Shown here: piece after piece, positions 9,891 to 18,384 of the stretch
Numbering within the stretch: position 1 is the first letter of the stretch
How the letters are laid out: each line of letters begins with the position of its first letter
NCBI GenBank assembly: GCA_021778635.1
Contig: JAJYCD010000023.1
Location: 1 to 38,832, forward strand
From: Actinomycetes bacterium
GTDB lineage: Bacteria > Actinomycetota > Actinomycetes > Actinomycetales > Cellulomonadaceae
Reading direction: 5' to 3'
Length of the DNA: 38,832 nt
The notes under the pieces: generated by a model
Told to the model about the DNA's origin: nothing
The model's database searches: none
Seen by the model: the letters and a program-made list of their open reading frames with translations, nothing else
Made by a program: the position numbers and the translations under genes

Positions 9891-10922
9891 ATGCGGTATC
9901 GCACTCTCGGTCATAGCGGGGTCGTCGTCTCGAGCTACGCCCTCGGCACCATGACGTTCGGCCACGAGGCGGACGAGGACGCCTCGCACGCGATCCTCGA
10001 CGACTACGTCGCGGCGGGCGGGAACCTCATCGACACGGCAGACGTCTACAGCGCGGGCGCCTCGGAGGAGATCATCGGTCGCTGGCTCGCGGCGCACCCG
10101 ACGGATCGCGACCAGATGGTGATCGCCACGAAGGGGCGCTTCCCGATGGGCCAGGGTCCGAACGATCTCGGGACGTCCCGGCGTCACCTGCGGCTCGCGC
10201 TCGACGCGTCTCTCCGGCGTCTCGGCGTCGAGCACGTGGACCTCTACCAGATGCACGCGTGGGACGCGGCGACGCCGATCGAGGAGACGCTGCGCTTCCT
10301 CGACGACGCGGTGAGCGCGGGCAAGATCGGCTACTACGGGTTCTCGAACTACCTCGGCTGGCAGCTCACCAAGGCCGTGCACGTCGCGCGCGCCCTCGGC
10401 TTCACGCCGCCGATCACGCTGCAGCCCCAGTACAGCCTGCTCGTCAGGGAGATCGAGTCCGAGGTGGTCCCGGCGTCGCTGGACGCCGGGATCGGGCTCC
10501 TGCCGTGGTCGCCGCTCGCGGGAGGCTGGCTCACCGGCAAGTACCGCCGCGACACCGACCCCGTCGGCGCGACGCGACTCGGCGAGAACCCGGCGCGCGG
10601 GATGGAGGCGTGGGAGCCGCGGAACCGCCAGGAGCGCACCTGGCGGGTGATCGACGCCGTCGGGACCGTGGCAGCGGCCCACGGGGTCGACCATGCTCAG
10701 GTGTCCCTCGCGTGGCTCGAGGCCCGACCGGCGGTGACCTCGGTGATCCTCGGGGCGCGCACCCGTGCCCAGCTCGCCGACAACCTCGGTGCCGCCGACG
10801 TCGTTCTCACGGCCGAGGAGATCGAGCACCTCGATGCCGTGAGCGCACCCGACCTCGCGGACTACCCCTACGGTGCAGGCGGCGTCGCGCAGCGTCACCG
10901 TCCTCTGACCGGAGGCCGCTGA
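9891..10922 (+). CDS. Aldo/keto reductase
   Basis: A 343-residue (alpha/beta)8-barrel NADPH-dependent oxidoreductase. ATG 9891 follows AAGGAG at 9880-9885. Family signatures include the N-terminal MRYRTLGHSGVVVSSYALGTMTFG, the catalytic region NLIDTADVYSAGASEEIIG (Asp/Tyr), the catalytic lysine in MVIATKGRF, the HVDLYQMHAWD strand (His), and the NADPH-binding C-terminal part ending LEARPAVTSVILGARTRAQLADNLGA. The sequence is close to the YajO/Tas-like AKR11/12 group acting on carbonyl compounds; the physiological substrate is not known. It stands alone and ends in a hairpin shared with the convergent deacetylase gene. Confidence 0.93.
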   Translation: MRYRTLGHSGVVVSSYALGTMTFGHEADEDASHAILDDYVAAGGNLIDTADVYSAGASEEIIGRWLAAHPTDRDQMVIATKGRFPMGQGPNDLGTSRRHLRLALDASLRRLGVEHVDLYQMHAWDAATPIEETLRFLDDAVSAGKIGYYGFSNYLGWQLTKAVHVARALGFTPPITLQPQYSLLVREIESEVVPASLDAGIGLLPWSPLAGGWLTGKYRRDTDPVGATRLGENPARGMEAWEPRNRQERTWRVIDAVGTVAAAHGVDHAQVSLAWLEARPAVTSVILGARTRAQLADNLGAADVVLTAEEIEHLDAVSAPDLADYPYGAGGVAQRHRPLTGGR

Positions 10923-10924
10923 GA

Positions 10925-10941
10925 GCCCGCGCACGGCGGGC
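10925..10941. terminator. Convergent terminator hairpin
   Basis: GCCCGC-GCACG-GCGGGC, 6-bp arms and 5-nt loop, fills the 23-bp gap between convergent stops at 10922 and 10946. Confidence 0.55.
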
Positions 10942-10945
10942 CGGC

Positions 10946-11878
10946 TCAGCGGAGCATCTCGAGCAGGTCCACGAACCGGTAACCCCGTGCGGACAGCTCC
11001 TCGATGACGCGAGGCAGCGCGTCCGCGTCGAGGGTCGTGCCGTCCGTCGGGTTCGCGCCGACGTGCATGAGGACGATCTGGCCGGGCTGGGCGGTGTCCA
11101 GCACGCGCCGGAGCACCGTCGCCGCGTCGACGCCTCCGCTGGTGCCCTTCCAGCCGAGCGTGTCGACCGTCCAGCGGAACGGGACGTAGCCGGCTGCGTT
11201 GACCACCTGGATGTCGAGCGCGGTGCGCGCGCCGTACGGGAACCGGAAGAGCGGCGCGGCCGGGCGCCCGGTGAGGGCCACGATCGATCGCTCGGCCGTG
11301 GCGAGCTGGGCCTGGATCTCCGCGGTCGTCGTGACCGTGAAGTCGGGGTGGGTGTCGCTGTGGTTGCCGATCGGGTGGCCCGCCGCCGTGATCGCCCGCA
11401 CCGCGTCGGGGTAGGCGCGGGCGAACGCACCCGTCACGAAGAACGTGGCGGCGACGTCGTACCGGGCCAGGATGTCGAGGATCGGGCGCACGCCCGTGTC
11501 CGACGCGCCGGCGTCGAACGTGAGCGCGACGACCGGCAGCGCGGTGGGCAGTCGCGCGACGTCGATCCCGCGCCACGGGTCCGGGATCGTGACGGGCGAT
11601 CCGGGCGATCCGGGCGGTGCCGGCGGGGCGGCAGGTGGTGGCGAGGGAACCGGGGTCGTGGGCGACGGCCCGGTCGACGGCGTGACCGCCGGCGTGGTCG
11701 TGGGCGGCTCCGTCGTCGGCGCAGCGCCGGTGGTGGAGCCGGACGCCGACGGCGTCGTGCCGGTGGCCGACGTCGGAGCACCACTGGGGCCGGAGCACCC
11801 GGCGACCGCGACGATCATCAGCGCCGCGATCACCTCGCCGGTCCGGTGCCGGTTCCGCCGTGCCTCCGCGGTGCCCAT
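10946..11878 (-). CDS. Polysaccharide deacetylase (NodB/CE4) lipoprotein
   Basis: A 310-residue exported protein. The signal peptide ends in a lipobox VAGC (Cys 28), followed by a long Pro/Thr/Ser-rich linker (about 30-98) that would hold the catalytic domain away from the membrane. The NodB domain begins near residue 110. Motif 1 is TFDAG (120-124) instead of the classic TFDDG: the catalytic base aspartate is kept and the metal-binding second aspartate is alanine, a substitution common in actinobacterial members. Motif 2 is NHSDTHP (172-178) with the two metal-binding histidines. Later motifs include FRFPYGART and WTVDTLGW. It probably removes acetyl groups from peptidoglycan or another envelope glycan. 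It is divergent from the SulP gene with a 147-bp shared region. Confidence 0.9.
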   Translation of the reverse strand: MGTAEARRNRHRTGEVIAALMIVAVAGCSGPSGAPTSATGTTPSASGSTTGAAPTTEPPTTTPAVTPSTGPSPTTPVPSPPPAAPPAPPGSPGSPVTIPDPWRGIDVARLPTALPVVALTFDAGASDTGVRPILDILARYDVAATFFVTGAFARAYPDAVRAITAAGHPIGNHSDTHPDFTVTTTAEIQAQLATAERSIVALTGRPAAPLFRFPYGARTALDIQVVNAAGYVPFRWTVDTLGWKGTSGGVDAATVLRRVLDTAQPGQIVLMHVGANPTDGTTLDADALPRVIEELSARGYRFVDLLEMLR

Positions 11879-12013
11879 CGTCGCTCACCTCCGCGGAGCC
11901 CGACGCGGACCCGTCCCTCCGACGCTCCCATCGGGACGATGCGCGCACCTCCGCCACCTCCAGCGTGCGCCGTCCGGCGCCCGGCCGCCAGCGGTCGAGC
12001 GTCGCCGCCGCCC

Positions 12014-12019
12014 TAGTGT
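12014..12019 (+). promoter_or_regulatory. Leaderless -10 element of SulP gene
   Basis: TAGTGT fits the TANNNT consensus and ends six bases before ATG 12026. No ribosome binding site is present between them, so transcription probably starts at or next to the start codon. Confidence 0.5.
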
Positions 12020-12025
12020 GGGGAC

Positions 12026-13729
12026 ATGAGCGGGTCCCCGGTTCGCGGGTGGATCGACGAGCTCCTCCCGGGTGTCGTCGTCGCGCGCCGGTACGAGCGG
12101 GCGTGGCTCCGGCCCGACCTCACCGCGGGGGTCGCGCTCTTCGCCCTGGTGATCCCGGCCGGCATGGCCTACGCGGAGGTCGCAGGTCTGCCGCCCGTCA
12201 CCGGGTTGTACGCGACGATCGTGCCGCTTCTCGTCTACGGGATCGTCGGACCCTCGCGCGTGATGGTGCTCGGACCCGACTCGTCGCTGGCGCCGATGAT
12301 CGCCGCTGCCGTGCTGCCGCTCGCCCTCGGCAGCACCACGCGCGCCGTGGCCCTCGCGGGCCTCCTGGCGGTCCTGATGGGCGTCGTGCTGGTCGCCGGC
12401 CGTGCGCTGCGGCTCGGGTTCGTCACCGGGCTCCTCTCGCGGCCGATCAGGATGGGCTACCTCGACGGGATCGCCCTGGTCGTGATCGTCGGCCAGCTCC
12501 CGAAGCTGCTCGGCACGGCCGTGCCCGGCGGTGCGGTCTGGGACACGCTCGCCCAGTCGGCGCGCGCGGCGCTCGCGGGCAGCGCCAACGCGTCTGCGGT
12601 GCTCGTGGGGGTCGCATCGTGGGCCGTCATCGTGCTCGCGCGACGCCTCGGCTCGCCCGTCCCCGGGACGCTGATCGCGGTCGTCGGCTCGATGGCGACC
12701 ACGGCCGTGCTCGGTCTGGGTGAGCACCTGCCGGTGGTGGGGGCCCTTCCGCAGGGGCTACCCGCGCCGGCGCTGTCCGGCCTGCGCCCGGGTGACGTGG
12801 TGTCGCTGCTGGTCCCGGCCGCCGGCATCGCCCTGATCGCGTTCGCCGACACCGGGGTGCTCTCACGCACCCTGGCCGCGCGGTACGGCTACGCGGTCGG
12901 TGGCAACCAGGAGATGGGTGCCCTCGGGGTCGCGAACGCCGCGACCGGGTTGCTCGGTGGGTTCCCGGTCTCCGGGAGCACGTCGCGCACGCCCGTGGCG
13001 GTGCAGGCCGGCGCGCGCACGCAGCTGGCGGGCGTGGTGGCCGCAGCCCTCGTCCTCCTGTTCATGGTCGCGTTCCCGGGGCTCACGGCGTACCTGCCCG
13101 CCAGCACTCTCGCCGCGGTCGTGATCGTCGCGGCGTCGTCGTTCGTCGACGTCCGTGCGCTGGTCAGGCTCGCGCGCATGAGCCGCGGCGAGACCGGGCT
13201 GCTGGTCGCGGCGTTCCTCGGTGTCGCGTTCATCGGGGTGCTGCAGGGCATCCTCGTGGCGATCGGGTTGGCGTTCCTCACGTTCGTCCGGCAGGCCTGG
13301 GACCCGTACCGCGCAGAGCTCGTGCGCCTCGACGGCACGCCGGGCTACCACGACCTCAGCCGGCACCCGGCAGGACGTCGGACGCCCGGCCTGGTGATCG
13401 CACGGTTCGACGCGCCGCTGTTCTTCGCGAACGGCGCCGTGTTCGTCGCGTTCGTCACGGACCTGGTCGACGCGGCCCCGCAGCCCGTGCGGTGGGTGGT
13501 GGTCGCCGCCGAACCGATCACGGGGATCGACACCACGGCGCTCGACGACCTGATCGAGCTCGACGAGCACCTCGAACGGCGCGGGACGAGCCTGGTCTTC
13601 GCCGAGATGAAGGGCCCGGTCAAGGACCGACTCCTGCGCTTCGGAGCGGGCGCGCGGTTCGGACCGGAGCACTTCTTCCCGACGGTGGGCAGCGCCGTGA
13701 AGGCGTTCCGGCGCTCGTCCGGCGGCTAG
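12026..13729 (+). CDS. SulP family inorganic anion transporter with STAS domain
   Basis: A 567-residue secondary transporter. The N-terminus holds the signature (RPDLTAGVALFALVIPAGMAYAEVAGLPPVTGLYATIVPLLVYGIVG, about 30-76) followed by SRVMVLGPDSSLAPMIAA, then many membrane helices and the conserved NAATGLLGGFPVSGSTSRTPV segment near residue 310. The last 120 or so residues are a cytoplasmic STAS domain (FFANGAVFVAFV...VVVAAEPITGIDTTALDDL) that in the family modulates transport. Substrates of SulP proteins include sulfate, bicarbonate, chloride and dicarboxylates; the sequence alone does not say which. It is about 10 kb from the sulfur-linked operon and on the other strand, so a link to it would be speculation. 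The start is ATG 12026, apparently leaderless. Confidence 0.93.
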   Translation: MSGSPVRGWIDELLPGVVVARRYERAWLRPDLTAGVALFALVIPAGMAYAEVAGLPPVTGLYATIVPLLVYGIVGPSRVMVLGPDSSLAPMIAAAVLPLALGSTTRAVALAGLLAVLMGVVLVAGRALRLGFVTGLLSRPIRMGYLDGIALVVIVGQLPKLLGTAVPGGAVWDTLAQSARAALAGSANASAVLVGVASWAVIVLARRLGSPVPGTLIAVVGSMATTAVLGLGEHLPVVGALPQGLPAPALSGLRPGDVVSLLVPAAGIALIAFADTGVLSRTLAARYGYAVGGNQEMGALGVANAATGLLGGFPVSGSTSRTPVAVQAGARTQLAGVVAAALVLLFMVAFPGLTAYLPASTLAAVVIVAASSFVDVRALVRLARMSRGETGLLVAAFLGVAFIGVLQGILVAIGLAFLTFVRQAWDPYRAELVRLDGTPGYHDLSRHPAGRRTPGLVIARFDAPLFFANGAVFVAFVTDLVDAAPQPVRWVVVAAEPITGIDTTALDDLIELDEHLERRGTSLVFAEMKGPVKDRLLRFGAGARFGPEHFFPTVGSAVKAFRRSSGG

Positions 13730-13763
13730 CGCCGCTCGACCGGCGTCGACCCGCCGAGGTGCG

Positions 13764-13769
13764 TATCGT
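13764..13769 (+). promoter_or_regulatory. Leaderless -10 element of CYTH-CHAD gene
   Basis: TATCGT ends eight bases before ATG 13778, with no ribosome binding site between. Confidence 0.4.
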
Positions 13770-13777
13770 CCGAGAGC

Positions 13778-15337
13778 ATGGCGGCTCATCGCGAGATCGA
13801 GGTCAAGCTCGCCGCGTCGGAGCGAGCCGAGCTTCCCGACCTGACGGCGCTCTCCGGCGTCGTCACGGTGGACGCACCGTTCGTCGTCGACCTCGCCGCG
13901 GTCTACCTGGACACGGTGGACCGGCGGCTCGCGACCGCAGGGATCACGCTCAGGCGGCGGACCGGCGGTGCGGATGCGGGGTGGCACCTCAAGCTGCCCG
14001 TCGGCGCGGACGAGCGGGTGGAGATCTGCGCACCGCTGGGCGGTGCCGAGGTCCCGGCCGAGCTGGTGGCGCCGTTGCGTTCCCGCCTGCGCGGCGAGGT
14101 CGTCGCTCCCGTGCTCGCCCTTGCCACCCGGCGCGAGATCCGCCGCCTGCGTGACGACGCCGGTGCTCTCGTCGCGGAGGTCGCGGATGACACCGTCGAG
14201 GCACGCGACCTCGCGGTGCCCGGCGGCGCGGGCGACGTGCAGACGTGGCGAGAGTGGGAGGTCGAGCTCGTGGCCGGAGGACGAACGCTGCTCGCCGAGG
14301 CCCGGGCGCTCCTCCGGGACGCCGGCGGCGAGGACCCGTGGTGGTCCTCCAAGGCGTTCCGCGGGCTGGGGGTGGAGCTCCCGCACGGGCGACGTCCGGG
14401 TAGGCGGGACCTCTCCGCGGCGGACGTCCTGGGGCGGTTCCTGCGGGCCGCGCGCGACGAGCTCGCCGCGTGGGACGTGCAGGTGCGCCGGTCCGAGCCG
14501 GACGCACTGCACCAGATGCGCGTCACGGTCCGCGAGCTGCGCAGCGCGCTCGGGACGTTCCACCGGCAGCTGGGTGGCGGCGTGCCCGGCGGTGGGCGCC
14601 CGTACGAGGACCTGCCGAGCCGCGACCAGGTAGCGGAGCTGCGGGACGAGCTCGGGTGGCTCGGCGGCGTCCTCGGTGCGGCGCGTGACGCCGAGGTGGT
14701 CCGGGACCTGGTCGCCGGGCTCGTCGCGGACGAGCCGACGGAGCTCGTGCGTGGTCCCGTCGCCCGCCGGCTCGATGCCGACCGTGCGGACGCGTACCGT
14801 GCCGCGATGGCGGACGTCGTCGGGGCCCTCGACTCGGACCGCTACGCGGCGCTGCTCGACGCGCTGGACGGCCTCGTGGCTGCCCCACCGTTCAGTGCGC
14901 TCGCCGCCGGGCCCGCGGCGGAGGTGCTCCCGCGTCGCGTGCGCCGCGAGTGGGGGCGTCTCGAGAAGGCCCTGGTGGCGGCGTCGATCGCGTCCGCGGG
15001 GACGTCTCGCGACCAGGCGCTCCACGAGGCACGGAAGGCCGCGAAGCGCGCACGGTACTCCGCGGAGGTGCTGGTCCCTGCGGTGGGCCGTGCGGCCGCA
15101 CGGTCGGCGCACACGGCTCAGGAGCTGCAGACGCTGCTCGGCGACCACCACGACTCCGTGACGGTCCGCGAGGTGCTCGACCGGGTGTCGACCGCCGCCG
15201 CGCTAGCCGGTGAGGACACCTTCACGTACGGGCGGCTGCACGGGATCGTCCAGGTGCGCGCCGAGCGGCTCGAGACCCGGCTCCCGGCAGCGAGCGAGCG
15301 CGTCGGGTCGGCTAGGCACCGCCACTGGATGCGCTGA
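13778..15337 (+). CDS. CYTH and CHAD domain-containing protein
   Basis: A 519-residue protein. The N-terminal CYTH domain (about 1-195) opens with the ExExK motif EIEVK (6-10) and continues with the YLDT and LRRRTGG elements of the triphosphate tunnel fold. The CHAD domain (about 210-510) is a histidine-rich helical bundle with VRRSEPDALHQMRVTVRELRSALGTF and a second repeat with LHEARKAAKRARYSAEVL. CYTH enzymes hydrolyse tripolyphosphate or make cAMP using metal ions; CHAD domains bind inorganic polyphosphate granules. A cytoplasmic polyphosphate-associated triphosphatase is the best guess. The stop codon is six bases from the convergent glutamine amidotransferase stop. Confidence 0.93.
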   Translation: MAAHREIEVKLAASERAELPDLTALSGVVTVDAPFVVDLAAVYLDTVDRRLATAGITLRRRTGGADAGWHLKLPVGADERVEICAPLGGAEVPAELVAPLRSRLRGEVVAPVLALATRREIRRLRDDAGALVAEVADDTVEARDLAVPGGAGDVQTWREWEVELVAGGRTLLAEARALLRDAGGEDPWWSSKAFRGLGVELPHGRRPGRRDLSAADVLGRFLRAARDELAAWDVQVRRSEPDALHQMRVTVRELRSALGTFHRQLGGGVPGGGRPYEDLPSRDQVAELRDELGWLGGVLGAARDAEVVRDLVAGLVADEPTELVRGPVARRLDADRADAYRAAMADVVGALDSDRYAALLDALDGLVAAPPFSALAAGPAAEVLPRRVRREWGRLEKALVAASIASAGTSRDQALHEARKAAKRARYSAEVLVPAVGRAAARSAHTAQELQTLLGDHHDSVTVREVLDRVSTAAALAGEDTFTYGRLHGIVQVRAERLETRLPAASERVGSARHRHWMR

Positions 15338-15343
15338 GCCCGC

Positions 15344-16075
15344 TCACCGTGCGTAGCGCTCGACGAAGTTCGCCAGGATGCGGTGCGGCTGGTCGACCGG
15401 CACCGTACCCAGCCGGGCCACGACCTCGTCGAGCTCGTTCGGTGCGAAGTACCCCGAGTCGCGGTAGACCTCGACCCGGTGCACCACGCCGGCGAGGTCG
15501 AGCTCGGGGTGGAACTGGGTCGCGTAGGCGTGCTCGCCGACCCGGAACATCTGCACCGGGCAGGAGGGCGACGAGGCGAGCAGGGTCGCACCTGTCGGAA
15601 GCCTCCGGCAGGCCTCCTTGTGACCGACGAACGCGGTGAACGTGGCGGGCAGGCCGGCGAGGACCAGGTCGCTGCTCCCGGCGGCGGTGAGGTGCACCTG
15701 GACGGGGCCGACCGGTTCGGCGTAGGTGCGGTCGACGACGCCGCCGCGAAGCCGCCCGAGCGTGCCGACCCCGTAGCAGGCGCCGAGGAACGGCACCCCA
15801 CGCGCGACGACCTCGGCGACAAGGGCCTCCAGCTCGGCCTCGACGCGTCGCTGCGTGGGGCTCTTGCCCTCCTCGGGATCGCTCGACGTGAACGGGCTGC
15901 CGCCGACGACGACCCCCGACCAGGCGTCGAGCGGGAGCTCCGGCAACGGCGCCGCCTCGAGCCGCACGCGATGCAGCTCGCGCTCCTCGAGACCCCCGAA
16001 CCGGAGGAACGCCGCATACTCCGCATCGGCGACGTCGTCCTCCGCGCGGGACGCCAGGAGCAGGAACGGCTTCAC
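15344..16075 (-). CDS. Class I glutamine amidotransferase (GMP-synthase-like)
   Basis: A 243-residue stand-alone amidotransferase domain. The nucleophile is Cys 100 in FLGACYGVG and the catalytic pair is His 189 and Glu 191 in TQFHPEL. GGSPF (about 58-62) forms the oxyanion strand. GTG 16075 is preferred over a longer in-frame start at 16123 because TACCCT (minus strand, 16087-16082) sits six bases before it and VKPFLLLAS is a typical first strand. Proteins of this type are usually annotated as GMP synthase (glutamine-hydrolysing)-like or gamma-glutamyl hydrolase-like; the ammonia acceptor or substrate is not known. There is no adjacent synthetase partner. Confidence 0.85.
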   Translation of the reverse strand: MKPFLLLASRAEDDVADAEYAAFLRFGGLEERELHRVRLEAAPLPELPLDAWSGVVVGGSPFTSSDPEEGKSPTQRRVEAELEALVAEVVARGVPFLGACYGVGTLGRLRGGVVDRTYAEPVGPVQVHLTAAGSSDLVLAGLPATFTAFVGHKEACRRLPTGATLLASSPSCPVQMFRVGEHAYATQFHPELDLAGVVHRVEVYRDSGYFAPNELDEVVARLGTVPVDQPHRILANFVERYAR

Positions 16076-16081
16076 CTGCCG

Positions 16082-16087
16082 AGGGTA
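16082..16087 (-). promoter_or_regulatory. Leaderless -10 element of amidotransferase gene
   Basis: TACCCT on the minus strand ends six bases before GTG 16075; no ribosome binding site is present. Confidence 0.4.
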
Positions 16088-16155
16088 GCGGCCGACCGCC
16101 GACGCGGCAGGGGGAGGCGTCACACCCGTTCGGTCACGACCCGACGCGTGCTCGC

Positions 16156-16863
16156 TCAGCCACCGGGACTGCCGACGAGGTGGGTCAGCTCGACGCCGGT
16201 GCCGGTGAGCGTGATCCGCACGCCACCGGTCACGACCGAGGTGTCGGTGACCGTGACACCGGTCGGCAGACCGTCGACCGGGATCACCAGCGCTCCGAGC
16301 ACCGCCGAGAGCCCGGCCGGGAGGCTCTCGGCAGGGACCGCGACCCCGCCGAGCGAGAGCGCGACCAGCCCGAGCCGGATCTGCCCGTCGACCACGTGCG
16401 GCCGCAACGTCACCGACGCGGGGACCCCGAGCACGGCGGTCGCGCCGACCAGGGTGTCACCACTCGTGCGAAGGTCGAGGTCGAGCCCCGTCCGCGCCAC
16501 GACGAGCGCGCGCACCGTCGCGGGCGAGAGCGTGGCGCGCACGAGTGCCTGCCGGACGACGTACGGAGCCCGCGTGCTGACGCCATGCGCGTCGACGTCG
16601 ACGTCGGACACGCTGACGCCGCCGAGGCGGGCGCCGACGAGATGGGCGCGGACCTCGGTCAGGCGACCGCCGACGAGCTGGGTGAGGAACGGGAAGCCGA
16701 GCACCTCGACCGTCGGGGTGCCGACGAGGTCCGGGACGTTCGACTCGAGCTGCTGCACCGCGAGGTCTCGTGCCGTCCCCGCGGCGACGCGGTCGGCGAC
16801 CACCGCACCTCCGACGACGAGGGCGAGTGCCACTGCGGTGGCCGCGATCCCTCGTGCGCTCAT
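16156..16863 (-). CDS. DUF2993 (LmeA-like) lipid-binding envelope protein
   Basis: A 235-residue protein with an N-terminal hydrophobic signal or anchor helix (about residues 5-25, GIAATAVALALVVGGAVVAD). The rest fits DUF2993: VQQLESNVPDLVGTPTVEVLGFPFLTQLVGGRLTEVRA is the family hallmark, followed by alternating beta-strand sequence with a long series of V/G-rich strands. Mycobacterial LmeA, a periplasmic phospholipid-binding member, affects lipomannan mannan elongation. ATG 16863 is chosen over GTG 16872 because TAGAGT is placed seven bases before it. A role at the cell envelope lipid interface is likely; nothing nearby defines it further. Confidence 0.88.
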   Translation of the reverse strand: MSARGIAATAVALALVVGGAVVADRVAAGTARDLAVQQLESNVPDLVGTPTVEVLGFPFLTQLVGGRLTEVRAHLVGARLGGVSVSDVDVDAHGVSTRAPYVVRQALVRATLSPATVRALVVARTGLDLDLRTSGDTLVGATAVLGVPASVTLRPHVVDGQIRLGLVALSLGGVAVPAESLPAGLSAVLGALVIPVDGLPTGVTVTDTSVVTGGVRITLTGTGVELTHLVGSPGG

Positions 16864-16870
16864 GCCGGCC

Positions 16871-16876
16871 ACTCTA
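16871..16876 (-). promoter_or_regulatory. Leaderless -10 element of DUF2993 gene
   Basis: TAGAGT on the minus strand ends seven bases before ATG 16863 and overlaps the alternative GTG at 16872, which argues against that longer start. Confidence 0.45.
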
Positions 16877-16938
16877 CGAGTGGCCTGACCAGGTGCGTTC
16901 AGCGCGCGGCGCGTCGACGGAGGGCGGACGATCAGCCC

Positions 16939-18330
16939 ATGGGAGACATCGGCTCAACCATCAGCCTCAGCTTCCTCGGAGCGGCCGGCGTCGTGACCGG
17001 CAGCAAGTTCCTGGTCGAGCACGGCGACCATCGGCTCCTCGTGGACTGCGGCCTGTACCAGGGCGAGCGCGAGTGGCGACGACGCAACTGGGCGCCGTTC
17101 CCGGTGCCGCCGGCCAGCATCGACGACGTGCTGCTCACGCACTGCCACCTCGACCACTGCGGGTACGTACCGGCTCTGGTGCGCGACGGATTCGCGGGAC
17201 CGGTCTGGACGAGTGCGGGCACGGCGGCGCTCTCGACGATCGTGCTCCGGGACAGCGGTCACCTGCAGGAGCGCGACGCCGAGCTGGCCCGCGAAGGTCG
17301 GTACTCGCGGCACGACCCGCCGCTGCCGCTCTACACGGTCGCCGACGCCGACCGGGCGATCGGTCGGTTCCGTACGGTCGACTTCGGGGTCGACACCCCC
17401 CTGACGGACCGGGCCGACTTCGGGCTGACGCGTGCGGGGCACGTGCTGGGTTCGGCGAGCATCCGCCTGCGCATCGACGACGCGAGCGTGCTGTTCTCGG
17501 GCGATCTCGGCCGCACGAGCCACCCGTTGCTCCTGCCGCGTGCGGCACCGCCCGCCGCGCGCACGGTCGTGATCGAGTCCACGTACGGGGACCGGGACCA
17601 TCCCGACCCGGGTGCGCACCCGCACGCGGCGCTCGCGGACGCGATCCGTCGGACGATCGCACGCGGCGGGTCGGTGCTGATCCCCGCCTTCGCGGTCGAC
17701 CGCACCGAGCTCGTGCTCCACGCGTTGTCCGCGCTGTGGCGGGCCGGTGAGATCCCGGCGGTGCCCGTGTACGTGGACAGCCCGATGGCGCTCGCCGCGC
17801 TCGACGTCTACCGCGAGACCGTGATGCGTGCGGAGTTCCGCCCCGACGTCGAGCCGACGATGTTCGACCTGCCGATGCTGCACACCGCACGCTCGAGCGA
17901 GGAGTCGATGGCGCTCAACGCCCCGCGCACGCCGTGCGTCATCATCTCGTCGTCGGGCATGGCGTCCGGCGGGCGCGTCGTGCACCACCTGCCGCACCTG
18001 CTGCCCGACCGCCGCAACACGATCGCGCTCACGGGCTACCAGGCGCGCGGGACCCGCGGCCGGGCGCTGCTCGACGGTGAGCGCGAGGTGAAGGTGATGG
18101 GACGGTACGTGCCGGTCCGCGCCGAGATCGTCGACGACGAGGAGTTCTCGGTGCACGCCGACGCCGGTGAGCTGCTCGGATGGTTGCGGGAGCTGCCCGA
18201 GCCGCCCGAGACCGTGTACGTGGTGCACGGCGAGCCGGAGTCCTCGCGGACGCTGGCCGCGTGCATCCGTGAGGAGCTCGACTGGTGCGTCGTGGTGCCG
18301 TCCGCGGGGGAGCGCGTGCTGGTGGGTTGA
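16939..18330 (+). CDS. Beta-CASP metallo-beta-lactamase-fold RNase-like protein
   Basis: A 463-residue MBL-fold hydrolase with a beta-CASP insert. The zinc motif THCHLDHCGYVP carries His 68, His 70, Asp 72 and His 73. Other metal ligands are in RAGHVLGSASI (His) and SGDLGR (Asp). The beta-CASP motifs are STYGDRDH (A-like), PAFAVDRTE (B-like) and SVHADAGEL with VHGE near the end. This architecture matches bacterial homologues of CPSF73 such as Thermus TTHA0252, which cleave RNA; it lacks the RNase J C-terminal domain. ATG 16939 follows GGAGGGCGG at 16918-16926 at a slightly long distance. Expected in the cytoplasm, acting in RNA processing or decay. Confidence 0.9.
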   Translation: MGDIGSTISLSFLGAAGVVTGSKFLVEHGDHRLLVDCGLYQGEREWRRRNWAPFPVPPASIDDVLLTHCHLDHCGYVPALVRDGFAGPVWTSAGTAALSTIVLRDSGHLQERDAELAREGRYSRHDPPLPLYTVADADRAIGRFRTVDFGVDTPLTDRADFGLTRAGHVLGSASIRLRIDDASVLFSGDLGRTSHPLLLPRAAPPAARTVVIESTYGDRDHPDPGAHPHAALADAIRRTIARGGSVLIPAFAVDRTELVLHALSALWRAGEIPAVPVYVDSPMALAALDVYRETVMRAEFRPDVEPTMFDLPMLHTARSSEESMALNAPRTPCVIISSSGMASGGRVVHHLPHLLPDRRNTIALTGYQARGTRGRALLDGEREVKVMGRYVPVRAEIVDDEEFSVHADAGELLGWLRELPEPPETVYVVHGEPESSRTLAACIREELDWCVVVPSAGERVLVG

Positions 18331-18384
18331 GGCCCCGCGGCGGAGCCCTGCCGGCTCGTCGGGGTCATGCAGCAGGCTGGTGGG

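Noticed and set aside
12026..13729. SulP transporter as the sulfate supplier of the sulfur-linked operon
   Set aside because: It is about 10 kb away, on the other strand, in a different gene context, and the SulP substrate cannot be read from the sequence.
12863..15151. 762-codon minus-strand frame under SulP and CYTH-CHAD genes
   Set aside because: The overlapping plus-strand genes are clearly real; this frame has shadow composition and no domains.
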